A DNA stretch of 64,000 bases from Streptomyces rapamycinicus NRRL 5491 (GCF_024298965.1 NZ_CP085193.1:6448001-6512000); one strand, 5' to 3'; shown: positions 47,694 to 60,145, counted from the stretch's first letter. Program-made: numbers and translations. Notes: generated by a model not told the origin, from the letters alone.

Positions 47694-49400
47694 GTGAGGT
47701 CGGACCGTCAGCAGACGCCGCGTGCCGTGAGTGCGGCGGAGACGGACACGGGGGAGCAGCAGAAGCCGCTGTCCGACGAGGCGCACAGCGCCTTCACCCC
47801 GCCCCTGGGCATACCCCTGCCGCCGCCGCCCGAGGACGAGCACCCGACATCGGAGTTCGCCGTCCCCGACGGGCTGACGGCGGAAGCCCCCGCCGAGCCC
47901 GAGTGCTCGGCGTTCGTGCCGCCCGCCGGGGTGAAGACCCCCTCGAACAACCAGACCACCGGCGGCTTCCCCGTCATCACCCCGCCGAACGGCATCCCCG
48001 TCGTCCGGCTGACCAAGGACACCCCCTGGCAGGACCGGATGCGCACGATGCTGCGCATGCCGATCAGCGAGCGCCCGACGCCCGAGCGCGTCGAGCGGCA
48101 GGACGAGACGGGCCCGGCCGTACCGCGTGTGCTCGACCTCACACTCCGCATCGCCGAGCTGCTGCTCGCGGGCGGTGAGGGGGCCGAGGACGTCGAGGCG
48201 GCGATGCTCGGCGTGGCGCACGCGTACGGGCTCGACCGCTGCGAGCCGACCGTCACCTTCACCCTGCTGTCGGTCAGCTACCAGCCCTCGCTGGTCGACG
48301 ACCCGGTCACGGCCAGCCGGACCGTACGGCGCCGGGGCACCGACTACACCCGGCTGTCCGCGGTCTTCCGGCTCGTGGACGACATCACCTCGCGGGACGA
48401 CTTCACGCTGGAGGAGGCGTACCGGCGGCTCGCCGAAATACGCCGTAACCGCCACCCCTACCCCGGCTGGGCGCTCACCGTGGCCGGCGGCGGGCTGGCC
48501 GGCGCGGCGAGCATGCTGGTCGGCGGTGACTGGCCGGTCTTCTTCGCGGCGGCCCTCGGCGCGATGCTCGGCGACCGGCTGGCGTGGCTGGCCTCGGGGC
48601 GCGGGCTTCCGGAGTTCTACCAGTTCGTGGCCGCGGCGATGCCGCCCGCCGCGATCGGGGTGGCGCTCAGCCTCGCCGACTCCGGGCTCCAGGCGTCCGC
48701 CGTGATCACCGGTGGGCTGTTCGCGCTGATCCCGGGGCGGGCGCTGGTGGCGGGCGTCCAGGACGGGCTGACCGGCTACTACATCACCGCGGCGGCGCGC
48801 CTGCTGGAGGTCGGCTATCTGATCGTCGGCATCGTCTGCGGGGTACTCACCGTGCTCTACGGGGGTCTCCAGCTCGACGCCAAGCTCAACCCGGAGGCGG
48901 CGCTGCGCCATGTGGAGCGGCCGTACATCCAGATCCTGGCGGCGATGCTGCTCGCGCTGACCTTCTGCATACTGCTCCAGCAGGAACGTCACACCGTGCT
49001 GTTCGCCACGCTCAACGGCGGGGTCGCCTGGGTGGTCTACGGCGCGCTGGCCGACACCGCGGGCGTTCCGCCGGTGGCCGCCACGACCGTGGCCGCCGGG
49101 CTGGTCGGCCTCTTCGGACAGCTGCTCTCGCGGTATCGATACGCCTCGGCGCTGCCGTACGTCACCGCGGCGATAGGTCCCCTGCTGCCCGGTAGCGCGA
49201 CCTACTTCGGGCTGCTCGCGCTGGCCCAGGGCAACCTGGACCGCGGCATTCCGCACCTCACCCAGGCGGCGGCACTGGCCCTGGCGATCGCCATAGGGGT
49301 GAACCTGGGAGGCGAGGCCGCGCGCCTCTTCCTGAAGATGCCCGGCGCGGACGCCGACCCCTCCGGCCGCCGCGCCGCCAAGCGCACACGGGGCTTCTGA
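47694..49400 (+). CDS. ThrE-type threonine/serine exporter
   Basis: A 568-aa protein, GTG 47694 after GAGGAGCGAGAAGAC. A ~130-residue Pro/Glu-rich cytoplasmic N-terminus precedes the ThrE domains: VLDLTLRIAELLLAGGEGAEDVEAAM, CEPTVTFTLLSVSY, and about ten membrane helices split into the DUF1212 and DUF3815 halves. The second half ends SALPYVTAAIGPLLPGSATYFGLLALAQG. It should export threonine, serine or related amino acids. Confidence 0.9.
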   Translation: MRSDRQQTPRAVSAAETDTGEQQKPLSDEAHSAFTPPLGIPLPPPPEDEHPTSEFAVPDGLTAEAPAEPECSAFVPPAGVKTPSNNQTTGGFPVITPPNGIPVVRLTKDTPWQDRMRTMLRMPISERPTPERVERQDETGPAVPRVLDLTLRIAELLLAGGEGAEDVEAAMLGVAHAYGLDRCEPTVTFTLLSVSYQPSLVDDPVTASRTVRRRGTDYTRLSAVFRLVDDITSRDDFTLEEAYRRLAEIRRNRHPYPGWALTVAGGGLAGAASMLVGGDWPVFFAAALGAMLGDRLAWLASGRGLPEFYQFVAAAMPPAAIGVALSLADSGLQASAVITGGLFALIPGRALVAGVQDGLTGYYITAAARLLEVGYLIVGIVCGVLTVLYGGLQLDAKLNPEAALRHVERPYIQILAAMLLALTFCILLQQERHTVLFATLNGGVAWVVYGALADTAGVPPVAATTVAAGLVGLFGQLLSRYRYASALPYVTAAIGPLLPGSATYFGLLALAQGNLDRGIPHLTQAAALALAIAIGVNLGGEAARLFLKMPGADADPSGRRAAKRTRGF

Positions 49401-49413
49401 CCGGGTCCGGAAA

Positions 49414-49458
49414 CGCCGGGAGGGCGGGGCACCCGCGTGGTGCCCCGCCCTCCCGGCG
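49414..49458. terminator. Bidirectional terminator between thrE-like gene and ppa
   Basis: A perfect 20-bp stem (starting CGCCGGGAGGGCGGGGCACC) with a CGCGT loop between two convergent genes. Confidence 0.88.
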
Positions 49459-49477
49459 TACATGTATCGCTCAGGAC

Positions 49478-49969
49478 TCAGTGGCCGCCGGCGGCCTCGA
49501 GACGCTTGATGGACGCCTCCACCTCGGCCTCGGCCTCGGCGCGGCCCACCCAGTTGGCCCCCTCGACCGACTTCCCCGGCTCCAGGTCCTTGTAGACCTC
49601 GAAGAAGTGCTGGATTTCCAGGCGGTCGAACTCTGAAACGTGGTGAATATCACGCAGGTGCTCCACCCGGGGGTCGGAGGCCGGTACGCAAAGCAGCTTG
49701 TCATCGCCGCCCGCCTCGTCGGTCATCCTGAACATGCCGATGGCACGGCACTTGATCAGGCAGCCGGGGAACGTCGGCTCGTCGAGAATGACCAGTGCGT
49801 CCAGCGGATCACCGTCCTCGCCGAGGGTGTTCTCGACGAAGCCGTAGTCCGCGGGGTAGCTGGTCGACGTGAAGAGTCGCCGGTCAAGGCGGATGCGACC
49901 CGTCTCGTGGTCCACCTCGTACTTGTTCCGCGAACCCTTCGGGATCTCGATGGTGACGTCGAACTCCAC
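49478..49969 (-). CDS. ppa: Inorganic pyrophosphatase
   Basis: A 163-aa family I pyrophosphatase. GTG 49969 follows GGAGGAGCCACCC. Active-site Asp/Glu/Lys/Tyr positions are visible in [50 protein letters not shown] and [18 protein letters not shown]. It hydrolyses pyrophosphate from biosynthesis and starts the housekeeping block. Confidence 0.95.
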   Translation of the reverse strand: MEFDVTIEIPKGSRNKYEVDHETGRIRLDRRLFTSTSYPADYGFVENTLGEDGDPLDALVILDEPTFPGCLIKCRAIGMFRMTDEAGGDDKLLCVPASDPRVEHLRDIHHVSEFDRLEIQHFFEVYKDLEPGKSVEGANWVGRAEAEAEVEASIKRLEAAGGH

Positions 49970-50055
49970 GGGTGGCTCCTCCATGATCAACACATACGTC
50001 TGGTGATTAAGTGTCCCCCACGCAGGTGTGTGGTGGCGAAAGGGGCTGGTCGGTC

Positions 50056-51684
50056 GTGCCTGAAGCCCGATCGTGGCAGGTCAGGGAGTGGCTGAGCCAC
50101 CGGCTGAGCCGTGGGCGACGCGAGTTGGACCGGATGCGCGGGCGTGCGCTGCGCGAGTGGAACCGCGTGCACGGGCGTGCGCTGCGCGAGTGGAACCGCG
50201 TGCGCGCCCGGGGCCGGCGCGAATGGCGCGGTATGCCCCGCGAGCAGCAGCGGACCTGGCAGCTGGTGGCGGTCTCCGCCGCGACCGGCCTGGCAGTCGC
50301 CGTGGTGTCGGTGCTGGTGGCCGGGCCCTGGGACGGCGGCCGGCGGACGGCCGAACGCGCCCGCGCCGCCGAGGACGGTGCCCCGGGCGAGCGGCCCGGC
50401 GGCCCGGAGCGGCCCGCGCCCAGCGCCTCGCCCGTCCTGGCGGCGCTCGGCGCGCGGCCCGCGCCCCGGTCGCCGGACAGCGGCGGCGACGCCGTGCCGC
50501 CGCCCACCGGGGCGGGGCTCGCCGACACGCTCGAACCGCTGCTGAAGGACCCCGCGTTGGGCGATGAGCGCTCGGTGGCGGTGATGGACGTGACCACCGG
50601 TCAGCAGGTGTTCGGCGCCAAGGCGGGCACGGCCACCGTCCCCGCCTCCACGATCAAGCTCGCGACCGGCGCCGCGGCCCTCTCCGCCCTCGGCCCGGAC
50701 CACCGCATCAGGACCAGCGTCGTGGCGGGCGCCGGAAAGAACGACATCGTGCTGGTCGGCGGCGGCGACCCGACGCTCACCGCGCGCGCCGTCAAGGGGG
50801 ACGACCACCCCGCCGCACTCCGCCAGTTGGCCGATGACACCGCCCGCGCCCTGAAGAAGCGCGGCGCGGGCCCCTACCGGCTCGGCTACGACACCTCGCT
50901 CTACTCCGGGCCGAAGCTCCACACCATCGGCCCCAACGAGAACCTCTCGCCCGTCGTCCCCCTGATGGCCGATGAGGGCCGTAAGGACGACAGCGACCAC
51001 GGCCCGGCCCCGCGCGCCGAGGACCCGGCCGCCGACGCGGCCGGGTCCTTCGCCGCGATGCTGCGCGACCGCGGCGTCGAGGTGAAGGGCGAGCCCCGGG
51101 CCCGCGAGGCCGCCAAGGGCGCCCGTACGGTGGCCTCCGTCCGTTCCCAGCCACTGTCCTCGCTGGTCGAGCGGATGCTGACCACCAGCGACAACGACAT
51201 CGCCGAGGCCCTGGCCCGGCAGACCGCCCTGGCCGCGGGCGAGCCCGCCGGCTTCGAGGGCGGCGCGAAGGCCGTGACCCAGCGGCTGCGCAAGCTCGGG
51301 CTGCCCCTGGGCGGAGTCCGGATCGCGGACGGCAGCGGACTCGACCGCGCCGACCACGTCTCCGCCGGGCTGCTCGCCCAGGTGCTGGTGCGCGCCGCCG
51401 ACCGCGACCACCCCGAACTGCGGTCGCTGCTCACCGGGCTGCCGGTGGCCGGTTTCACCGGCACCCTGCGCACCCGCTACGCCCAGGACGCGGTCGGCCG
51501 GGGCGTGGTCCGCGCCAAGACCGGCACCCTCACCGGGGTCAACACCCTCGCGGGCTCGGTCGTGGACGCGGACGGCCGGCTGCTGGTCTTCGCGTTCATG
51601 ACCAACGGCACCACCGACGCCACCGGCGCCCAGCGCGCCCTGGACCGGATGGCCTCGGCCCTCGCCAACTGCGGCTGCCGCTGA
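50056..51684 (+). CDS. dacB: D-alanyl-D-alanine carboxypeptidase/endopeptidase (S13, PBP4 type)
   Basis: About 542 aa; GTG 50056 is the likely start but poorly marked. A basic cytoplasmic N-terminus holds a duplicated ~10-residue unit ([20 protein letters not shown]). One helix ([19 protein letters not shown]) and a Pro/Ala linker follow, then the serine penicillin-binding core: [10 protein letters not shown] (SxxK), [10 protein letters not shown] (SxN) and RAKTGTLTG (KTG). It trims peptidoglycan stem peptides outside the membrane. It is divergent from ppa. Confidence 0.92.
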   Translation: MPEARSWQVREWLSHRLSRGRRELDRMRGRALREWNRVHGRALREWNRVRARGRREWRGMPREQQRTWQLVAVSAATGLAVAVVSVLVAGPWDGGRRTAERARAAEDGAPGERPGGPERPAPSASPVLAALGARPAPRSPDSGGDAVPPPTGAGLADTLEPLLKDPALGDERSVAVMDVTTGQQVFGAKAGTATVPASTIKLATGAAALSALGPDHRIRTSVVAGAGKNDIVLVGGGDPTLTARAVKGDDHPAALRQLADDTARALKKRGAGPYRLGYDTSLYSGPKLHTIGPNENLSPVVPLMADEGRKDDSDHGPAPRAEDPAADAAGSFAAMLRDRGVEVKGEPRAREAAKGARTVASVRSQPLSSLVERMLTTSDNDIAEALARQTALAAGEPAGFEGGAKAVTQRLRKLGLPLGGVRIADGSGLDRADHVSAGLLAQVLVRAADRDHPELRSLLTGLPVAGFTGTLRTRYAQDAVGRGVVRAKTGTLTGVNTLAGSVVDADGRLLVFAFMTNGTTDATGAQRALDRMASALANCGCR

Positions 51685-51771
51685 GCGGAGGGGGGACCCG
51701 GACGCGGGACGGCCGCCTGTGCGGACCCCGGTGTCCTCCCGGATGGGGCGCGGGCCACGTACCGTGAAGCC

Positions 51772-52911
51772 ATGACGAGCATCGGTGGTGTGGAGATGGT
51801 CGACTGGAATCTCGCGGTCGCGACCGCGACCCGGCTGGTGCGCCCCGGGCCCGAGGTGAGCCGCGAGGAGGCGCGCGCGGTCGTCGCGGAGCTGCGCCGG
51901 CACGCCAAGTCCTCGGAGGAGCACGTCCGCGCCTTCACCCGGATGGCCGTCTCCGGCGGCCCGGCCTCCGACACCCCCGTCCTCGTCGTGGACCGCGCGG
52001 GCTGGATCAGGGCGAACGTGGCGGGCTTCCGGCAGATCCTCAAACCGCTGCTCGGCAAGGTGCAGGACCGGCGCGGCGGACTGACCGGCGGGGCGGTGCT
52101 GGGCGCGGTCGGCGGCAAGGTGACCGGCGTCGAGCTGGGGATGCTGCTGTCCTTCCTGGCCTCCCGGGTGCTCGGCCAGTACGAGACCTTCGCGCCCTCG
52201 ACCCGCGAGCTGCCCGGCTCCCCGGGCGGCGGCCGGCTGCTGCTGGTGGCGCCCAACATCGTCCATGTCGAGCGCGAACTCGACGTGGCCCCGCACGACT
52301 TCCGGCTGTGGGTCGCGCTGCACGAGGAGACCCACCGCACCCAGTTCACCGCCGTGCCCTGGCTGCGCGACCACATCGAATCCGAGATCCAGGCGTTCCT
52401 CGGCGAGACCGACGTGGACCCGGCCACCCTGCTGGAGCGGGTCCGCGAGGCCGTCCAGTCGCTGGGCGGCGGCCGTCCCGCCGACGAGGGGGACGAGGCG
52501 GACGGGCGCGGCGCGCCCAGCATCATCGAGCTGGTCCAGACCCCGACCCAGCGGGAGATCCTGGCCCGGCTGACCGCGGTGATGTCGCTGCTGGAGGGGC
52601 ACGCCGACTACGTCATGGACGGGGTGGGGCCGGAGGTCGTGCCGTCCGTCGCGGAGATCCGGGAGAAGTTCCAGAAGCGCCGGGCGAGCGGCGCCGGCCG
52701 GCTGGACCAGGCGCTGCGCAAGCTGCTGGGGCTCGACGCCAAGCTGCGGCAGTACCGTGACGGGGAGCGGTTCGTACGGGCGGTGGTGAACCAGGTCGGC
52801 ATGGACGGCTTCAACCGGGTGTGGACCTCGCCCAACACCCTTCCGACCAAGGCGGAGATCAGCAAACCCGCCGAGTGGGTCGCGCGGGTGCACCGCAAGG
52901 CGGAGTCCTAG
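51772..52911 (+). CDS. DUF2342 zinc-metallopeptidase-like protein
   Basis: A 379-aa protein, ATG 51772. The family motif WVALHEETHRTQFTAVPWLRDHI contains HEETH, a HExxH zinc site. The C-terminal VMSLLEGHADYVMDGVGPEVVPS is the second conserved block. These actinobacterial proteins are always near tilS/hpt/ftsH and have been called F420-associated; their function is unproven. Confidence 0.9.
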   Translation: MTSIGGVEMVDWNLAVATATRLVRPGPEVSREEARAVVAELRRHAKSSEEHVRAFTRMAVSGGPASDTPVLVVDRAGWIRANVAGFRQILKPLLGKVQDRRGGLTGGAVLGAVGGKVTGVELGMLLSFLASRVLGQYETFAPSTRELPGSPGGGRLLLVAPNIVHVERELDVAPHDFRLWVALHEETHRTQFTAVPWLRDHIESEIQAFLGETDVDPATLLERVREAVQSLGGGRPADEGDEADGRGAPSIIELVQTPTQREILARLTAVMSLLEGHADYVMDGVGPEVVPSVAEIREKFQKRRASGAGRLDQALRKLLGLDAKLRQYRDGERFVRAVVNQVGMDGFNRVWTSPNTLPTKAEISKPAEWVARVHRKAES

Positions 52912-53121
52912 AACCGGCACACCCCCGGCACACGCGGAAACGGACGAACGCCCCCTTTAATCACTCGTCCGAGGGACCGTTGGCGACGGGTAGGCGTGCG
53001 ATGCTCGGGGAACAGCTCGCTTCTGTCACCATCGACATACGCAGCGTGACGAAAGGCTCGTACCGCTCGTACTCCTCGCACCCCCCGAGGCACCCCCTCG
53101 AATGACAGATGGGAAACGGAC

Positions 53122-54234
53122 ATGGGTCCCCATCCAGCGGTCGCCGCGATACGCCTCGCGGTCCGCCGCGTCCTCCACGACATCCTCGTCGCCCACTCGG
53201 CCGCGCCCTCGGCCGCCTCGTCGCCCTCCGCTCCCCCCTCCCTCTCCCCGGCGTCCTCCGCCCCCGGCCCCCGCGGCTCCGCCCCCCGGGACGACGCACC
53301 ACTCGTGCTCGCCGCCTGCTCGGGCGGCGCCGACTCCATGGCACTCGCCTCCGCCCTCGCCTTCGAGGCCCCGCGGGCCGGGCTGCGCGCCGGCGGGGTC
53401 ACCGTCGACCACGGTCTCCAGCAGGGGTCCGACGCCCGCGCCGCCGAGGTCACCGACCGGATGCGGGCCCTGGGCCTGGCGCCGGTCGAGGCGATCGCCG
53501 TGTCCGTCGGCCGGAGCGGCGGCCCCGAGGCCGCCGCCCGGGACGCCCGCTACACCGCGCTGGACGCCGCCGCCGAGCGCCACGGTGCCGCCGCCGTGCT
53601 GCTCGGCCACACCCGTGACGACCAGGCCGAGACGGTTCTGCTGGGCCTCGCCCGCGGCTCCGGCACCCGCTCGCTGTCCGGTATGGCCTGGGTCTCCGGC
53701 ACCGGCGGCCGCTACCGCCGCCCCTTCCTCCAACTGGACCGGCACACCGTCCGCGAGGCGTGCCTGGCCCAGTCGCTGCCCGTCTGGGACGACCCGCACA
53801 ACGTGGACCCCTCCTACACCCGCTCCCGGGTCCGCCACGAGGCGCTGCCCATCCTGGAGAAGGCGCTCGGCAAGGGCGTCGTCGAGGCGCTCGCCCGCAC
53901 CGCCCAGCTCTCCCGTGACGACGCCGACGCCCTCGACGCCTGGGCGGCCCGCGCCGAGGCCGATGTGATGACCACCGCACCGGCGGCGGCCGGTGGCGCG
54001 CAGGCCGTGCACCTCGACACCGTCGGCCTGCACGGACTGCCCACCGCCGTCCGCCGCCGGGTGCTGCGCCGGGCCGCCATCGCCGCGGGCGCGCCCGCCG
54101 GTTCGCTCTTCGCCCGCCACATCGAAGAGGTGGACCGGCTGATCACCGGCTGGCGGGGGCAGCGGGCCATCAACCTCCCCGGGCGCGTCGAGGTCCGCCG
54201 TGAGGGTGGCAGACTGGTCATCCGGCAGGGCTGA
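53122..54234 (+). CDS. tilS: tRNA(Ile)-lysidine synthetase
   Basis: A 370-aa protein, ATG 53122. The PP-loop [42 protein letters not shown] and RPFLQLDR are classical TilS. It modifies the anticodon C34 of tRNA-Ile(CAU) to lysidine with ATP and lysine, and is essential. The N-terminus carries a Ser/Ala/Pro-rich insert (residues ~27-55). It is followed by hpt after 36 bp. Confidence 0.93.
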   Translation: MGPHPAVAAIRLAVRRVLHDILVAHSAAPSAASSPSAPPSLSPASSAPGPRGSAPRDDAPLVLAACSGGADSMALASALAFEAPRAGLRAGGVTVDHGLQQGSDARAAEVTDRMRALGLAPVEAIAVSVGRSGGPEAAARDARYTALDAAAERHGAAAVLLGHTRDDQAETVLLGLARGSGTRSLSGMAWVSGTGGRYRRPFLQLDRHTVREACLAQSLPVWDDPHNVDPSYTRSRVRHEALPILEKALGKGVVEALARTAQLSRDDADALDAWAARAEADVMTTAPAAAGGAQAVHLDTVGLHGLPTAVRRRVLRRAAIAAGAPAGSLFARHIEEVDRLITGWRGQRAINLPGRVEVRREGGRLVIRQG

Positions 54235-54270
54235 TCCGCCCGAGCCAGTTGAGCCGGTAGTCGAACGAGA

Positions 54271-54834
54271 GTGGCGCGGGTGGACGACAAGGACATGGGC
54301 ACCGACCTCAAGTCGGTCCTCATCACCGAGGATGAGATCAACGCGAAGCTGGCCGAGCTGGCCGCCGCCATCGACGAGGAGTACGCGGACAAGGATCTGC
54401 TGATCGTCGGCGTGCTCAAGGGCGCGGTCATGGTGATGGCGGATCTGGCGCGTGCCCTCTCCACGCCCGTCACCATGGACTGGATGGCCGTGTCGTCCTA
54501 CGGCGCGGGCACCCAGTCCTCCGGGGTGGTGCGTATCCTGAAGGACTTGGACACCGACATCAAGGGCAAACACGTCCTGATCGTCGAGGACATCATCGAC
54601 TCCGGACTGACGCTGTCGTGGCTGCTGTCGAACCTGGGCTCGCGCGAGCCGGCCTCGCTGAACGTCTGCACCCTGCTGCGCAAGCCGGAGGCGGCCAAGG
54701 TCGCCATCGATGTGAAGTGGATCGGCTTCGACATTCCCAGTGAGTTCGTCGTCGGCTACGGCCTGGACTACGCCGAGAAGTACCGGAACCTTCGGTTCGT
54801 CGGCACCCTGGCCCCTCACGTCTACGGCGGCTGA
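54271..54834 (+). CDS. hpt: Hypoxanthine phosphoribosyltransferase
   Basis: A 187-aa protein, GTG 54271. The PRTase motif [19 protein letters not shown] (with the acidic pair binding PRPP ribose) and [27 protein letters not shown] and [16 protein letters not shown] fit HPRT. It salvages hypoxanthine and guanine. It sits between tilS and ftsH in the conserved cell-division/salvage order. Confidence 0.95.
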   Translation: MARVDDKDMGTDLKSVLITEDEINAKLAELAAAIDEEYADKDLLIVGVLKGAVMVMADLARALSTPVTMDWMAVSSYGAGTQSSGVVRILKDLDTDIKGKHVLIVEDIIDSGLTLSWLLSNLGSREPASLNVCTLLRKPEAAKVAIDVKWIGFDIPSEFVVGYGLDYAEKYRNLRFVGTLAPHVYGG

Positions 54835-54987
54835 CGGGCGCCGCCGCCCCCCTGGGAACCTGGCGGGGTTTTCCGCCGTTGGAGCTGGGGAAGGCGGTTT
54901 TGTTAACAGTCCACGGCGGCGTCGGGTGACAATGCTGGGGTACCGTCCGAAGGTCAGTCTTTTTCGAGACTGAGGATTACACAGCTC

Positions 54988-55018
54988 ATACACCGCAAAT
55001 ACACCGCAATACACCGCA
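54988..55018 (+). repeat. Three ATACACCGCA repeats upstream of ftsH
   Basis: ATACACCGCA occurs three times in a row, separated by one or no base (AT-rich for this genome), in the 256-bp leader/promoter region of ftsH. A role as regulatory spacer is possible; no known box is recognised. Confidence 0.7.
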
Positions 55019-55060
55019 CGCACAGGCGCCCCTCCAGGGCTGCCGTGCCTCACTGTGGCA

Positions 55061-55090
55061 GGAGGGACGGGGCGGCTTCGCCCCGTATGG

Positions 55091-55093
<3 letters not shown>
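55061..55093 (+). promoter_or_regulatory. ftsH ribosome binding site separated from the start by a hairpin
   Basis: GGAGGG (55061-55066) is 24 nt from the ATG (55091), normally too far. Between them ACGGGGC-GGCTTC-GCCCCGT (55067-55086) forms a 7-bp hairpin that would bring the two within 4 nt when folded. This decides the choice of ATG 55091, the family's usual MDVKRYF start. It could make ftsH translation depend on RNA structure or temperature. Confidence 0.5.
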
Positions 55094-57133
<2,040 letters not shown>

Positions 57134-57261
57134 CCCCCACCACGGGGGGCGGTGTCCGTCCCCGGTGGCCCCGGAATGAACGCCGCGTCCATCAGGTTCT
57201 AGCCTGGTGGACGCGGCATTTTCGCGTTCGTGTGCGTGTATGTGAGGAACGAGGCAGCTCC

Positions 57262-57867
57262 ATGACCGACCCGGTGACGCTGGACGGCGAGAGCCCCATT
57301 GGCGTATTCGACGAGAAGCGCGCCGAGAACGCGATCCGCGAGCTGCTGATCGCCGTCGGCGAGGACCCCGACCGGGAGGGGCTGCGCGAGACGCCGGGCC
57401 GGGTGGCCCGTGCGTACAAGGAGATCTTCGCGGGGCTGCGCCAGGAGCCGGAGGACGTCCTGACCACCACCTTCGACCTGGGCCACGATGAGATGGTGCT
57501 GGTCAAGGACATCGAGGTGATGTCCTCCTGCGAGCATCACCTGGTGCCGTTCGTGGGCGTGGCCCATGTGGGCTATATCCCGTCCCACGACGGCAAGATC
57601 ACCGGGCTGTCCAAGCTGGCCCGGCTGGTCGACGTCTACGCCCGCCGCCCCCAGGTCCAGGAGCGGCTGACCACCCAGATCGCCGACTCCCTGATGCGGA
57701 TACTGGAACCGCGCGGGGTGATCGTGGTGGTCGAGTGCGAGCACATGTGCATGACCATGCGCGGGGTGCGCAAGCCCGGTGCCAAGACCCTCACCTCGGC
57801 CGTCCGCGGCCAGCTGCGCGACCCGGCCACCCGGGCGGAGGCGATGAGCCTCATCATGGCCCGCTGA
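57262..57867 (+). CDS. folE: GTP cyclohydrolase I
   Basis: A 201-aa protein, ATG 57262. Zinc ligands and catalytic residues lie in [52 protein letters not shown] and [19 protein letters not shown]. It makes 7,8-dihydroneopterin triphosphate, the first step of folate synthesis. The other folate genes lie 1 kb away on the minus strand. Confidence 0.97.
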   Translation: MTDPVTLDGESPIGVFDEKRAENAIRELLIAVGEDPDREGLRETPGRVARAYKEIFAGLRQEPEDVLTTTFDLGHDEMVLVKDIEVMSSCEHHLVPFVGVAHVGYIPSHDGKITGLSKLARLVDVYARRPQVQERLTTQIADSLMRILEPRGVIVVVECEHMCMTMRGVRKPGAKTLTSAVRGQLRDPATRAEAMSLIMAR

Positions 57868-57945
57868 GCGGCTCTCCGGGCTCCCCGCACAGCTGGCCGG
57901 GCCCTCCGGGCTCTCTGGCCGGGCCCTCCGGGCTCTGGGCGCGCC

Positions 57946-58443
57946 TCAGGCGCGGGCCGCCGCGCTCGGGCCGTTGCCGTCGTTGTCGTCGTCCTCGGGG
58001 AGTTTGAGCACTCGCTCCAGGAAGAACGCGGCCGCCACCACTCCCGCGCCCGCCAGGACCGAGCCCCCGGCGTAGAACGCCTGATCGCGGCGGGCGGGCA
58101 CATCGAGCTGCTCCATGACCAGGAAGACGCCCACCCCGCCGTACATCCCCGAGATCAGCGCCGCCACCAGCGCGCTGGCCTGCCCGAAGACCACCGCACG
58201 GGCGGCCACCATCGGGTCCACGCCCTTGGCGTCGGGCTGCCGCTCCCGCTGGGCGCGCAGCCGGGCCCGCAGCGACAGCGCGGTGGCGGCCAGCACCACC
58301 GCGATCAGGGCCAGCACGATCGGCGCGGCCACCGGGACGCTCGGCAGCGACCCGAAGGTGTCCCACAGCCGGGCTCCCGCCCACGACACCACACCGGCCA
58401 CGGCGAACAGCCCGACCAGCACCCCGATCCGAAGTTGCTTCAC
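57946..58443 (-). CDS. DUF3180 membrane protein
   Basis: A 165-aa protein, GTG 58443 after GAGGGG. Four helices: LRIGVLVGLFAVAGVVSW, VAAPIVLALIAVVLAATAL, ALVAALISGMYGGVGVFLV and VLAGAGVVAAAFFLERVL. The family is always found next to folK in actinobacteria and is uncharacterised. Gene order fol-DUF3180-folE is conserved. Confidence 0.88.
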   Translation of the reverse strand: MKQLRIGVLVGLFAVAGVVSWAGARLWDTFGSLPSVPVAAPIVLALIAVVLAATALSLRARLRAQRERQPDAKGVDPMVAARAVVFGQASALVAALISGMYGGVGVFLVMEQLDVPARRDQAFYAGGSVLAGAGVVAAAFFLERVLKLPEDDDNDGNGPSAAARA

Positions 58444-58505
58444 CGAGCGGTCGCCCCTCAATCCAGTACGTGCCAGCGTCTCCCGGAACCTATCCGGATC
58501 AACGT

Positions 58506-59099
58506 CTACTCGGGCAGTCGCAGTTCCAGATCGACGCGGACCCGGACCCCGTCCTGACCCACCGTCGCCAGCAGCCCCGCGACCGTACCGCGCCCGGGCA
58601 CCTCGGCCTGCGGATCCACGTCGTTCCACGGCACCAGGACGAAGGCGCGCTCATGGGCGCGCGGATGCGGCAGGGTCAGCTGCGGGTCGTCGGAGACCAC
58701 GTCCTGGTACGCCACGATGTCCACGTCGATGGTGCGCGGGCCCCAGCGCTCGTCCCGCACCCGCTCGAACGCCTCCTCGATGGCGTGGCCGCGCTCCAGC
58801 AGCGAGGACGGCGGCAGCGTCGTCTTGATCAGCACCACCGCGTTGAAGTACGCGGCCTGGGCGCCGGGCTCCACGCCCCACGGATCCGTCTCGTACACCG
58901 GCGACACGGCCTTGACCCGCAGACCCGGGGTGTCCTCCAGCGCGTCGACCGCGCCCTGGAGGGTCTCCAGGCGGTTGCCCAGGTTGCTGCCGAGCGAGAT
59001 CACCGCCCGTTTGGGGTTGCTCAACGTCACGTCGGCGGCGTCCACCTGCTCCACCACGGAGGCGGGAACGGGCTGCACGGTCGGGTCGCTGCTGCTCAT
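58506..59099 (-). CDS. folK: HPPK (6-hydroxymethyl-7,8-dihydropterin pyrophosphokinase)
   Basis: A 197-aa protein. ATG 59099 overlaps the folB stop (ATGA). The HPPK signature is clear: RAVISLGSNLGNRLETLQGAV, VSPVYETDPWG, RWGPRTIDVDIVAYQD and LPHPRAHERAFVLVPW. It transfers pyrophosphate to the pterin before condensation by FolP. The N-terminus is extended by ~30 residues. Confidence 0.96.
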   Translation of the reverse strand: MSSSDPTVQPVPASVVEQVDAADVTLSNPKRAVISLGSNLGNRLETLQGAVDALEDTPGLRVKAVSPVYETDPWGVEPGAQAAYFNAVVLIKTTLPPSSLLERGHAIEEAFERVRDERWGPRTIDVDIVAYQDVVSDDPQLTLPHPRAHERAFVLVPWNDVDPQAEVPGRGTVAGLLATVGQDGVRVRVDLELRLPE

Positions 59100-59455
59100 A
59101 CTCGGCTCCGGGTGATGGTGATGGTCACGTCGTCGAAGGGCACGGTGATCGGGGCCTGCGGCTTGTGCACCACGACCTCGACCTCCCGCACCACGTCGTG
59201 CTCGAGGCACCGGTCCGCGATCCGTTCGGCCAGCGTCTCGATCAGATCGACCGGCTCACCCCGCACCACGTCCACGACCTCCTCCGCCACCACGCCGTAG
59301 TGGACGGTCCTGCCGAGGTCGTCGTCGGCCGCGGCGGGCCGGGTGTCCAGGCCGAGCACGAGGTCCACGACGAAGTCCTGGCCCTCCTCGCGCTCATGGG
59401 GCAGCACACCGTGGTGCCCGCGAGCCCTCAGGCCGCGCAGCGCGACACGATCCAC
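59096..59455 (-). CDS. folB: Dihydroneopterin aldolase
   Basis: A 119-aa protein. GTG 59455 follows AGGAGTGGTTCAG. It shows RVALRGLRARGHHGVLPHEREEGQDFVVDL, DLIETLAERIADRCL and the catalytic Lys in VEVVVHKPQAPI. It makes 6-hydroxymethyl-dihydropterin. The 204-bp gap between this gene and the SnoaL-like gene carries no evident gene. Confidence 0.95.
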   Translation of the reverse strand: MDRVALRGLRARGHHGVLPHEREEGQDFVVDLVLGLDTRPAAADDDLGRTVHYGVVAEEVVDVVRGEPVDLIETLAERIADRCLEHDVVREVEVVVHKPQAPITVPFDDVTITITRSRV

Positions 59456-59659
59456 CTGAACCACTCCTGCTGGTCGTCGGTACGCGGGTGCGTCCCAGCC
59501 GGAACGCACCACCCGTCCCCTGCCTTATGCGGGGGTACCTGCCTCGAATCTACCTGCGAGCTCCGGCGGCACTCGCCCATGGGGTGGGCGGCCCTCGCTG
59601 CCGACGCTCCGCGCCACAGCCTCCTACCCCCACCTCACGGGGCGCGAACTCCGGTGGGC

Positions 59660-60145
59660 TCAGCCCGGCAGCAGTCCGTCGTCGGCGGGGCCTTCGGGGC
59701 CGCCCGGCTCGTCGTCGTCGCTCTCCGCGAGTACCGGGGAGCCGTGGTGCGCCCAGACCTTCCAGCCGTCCTCCGTCCGGCGGAACACGTTCGTGGCCAC
59801 GACCAGCTGACCCACCAGCGGGCCGAGCTGGCCCTCCTCCTCCGCGGGGGCGCCGCTCAGGATGTTCTCGGTGCAGGTCACCATGGCGGTGTCGGCCATC
59901 ACCGACACCTCGACATCCGTCAGGAAGAACTGGATGTAGTCGGTGTTGGCCATGATCAGGGCGTATGAGCGGAGCACCTCGCCCCGGCCGCGCAGCACCG
60001 GCCAGCCCGGGTGGACACAGGACACCTCGGTGTCGGGGGAGTCCAGCCAGAGCCGCTGCAGCGTGGCGTGGTCGCCCTGCTCCATGGCGTCGTACAGCGC
60101 GGTGTTCACCAGCGCCACACGCTCGTTGTCCGTAAGGGAAGTCAC
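59660..60145 (-). CDS. SnoaL/NTF2-like protein inside the fol operon
   Basis: A 161-aa protein. GTG 60145 overlaps the folP stop (GTGA). NTF2-fold pattern: LVNTALYDAMEQGDHATLQRLWLDSPDTEVSCVHPGWPVLRGRGEVLRSY and FRRTEDGWKVWAHHGSPVL, with an acidic Gly/Pro-rich tail. Such proteins are small cupped binding or isomerase folds. The family is regularly seen between folP and folB in streptomycetes; its part in folate synthesis is unknown. Confidence 0.88.
   Translation of the reverse strand: MTSLTDNERVALVNTALYDAMEQGDHATLQRLWLDSPDTEVSCVHPGWPVLRGRGEVLRSYALIMANTDYIQFFLTDVEVSVMADTAMVTCTENILSGAPAEEEGQLGPLVGQLVVATNVFRRTEDGWKVWAHHGSPVLAESDDDEPGGPEGPADDGLLPG

Noticed and set aside
49987..52920. 977-aa minus-strand frame
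   Set aside because: It is a GC-bias shadow of dacB and the DUF2342 gene.
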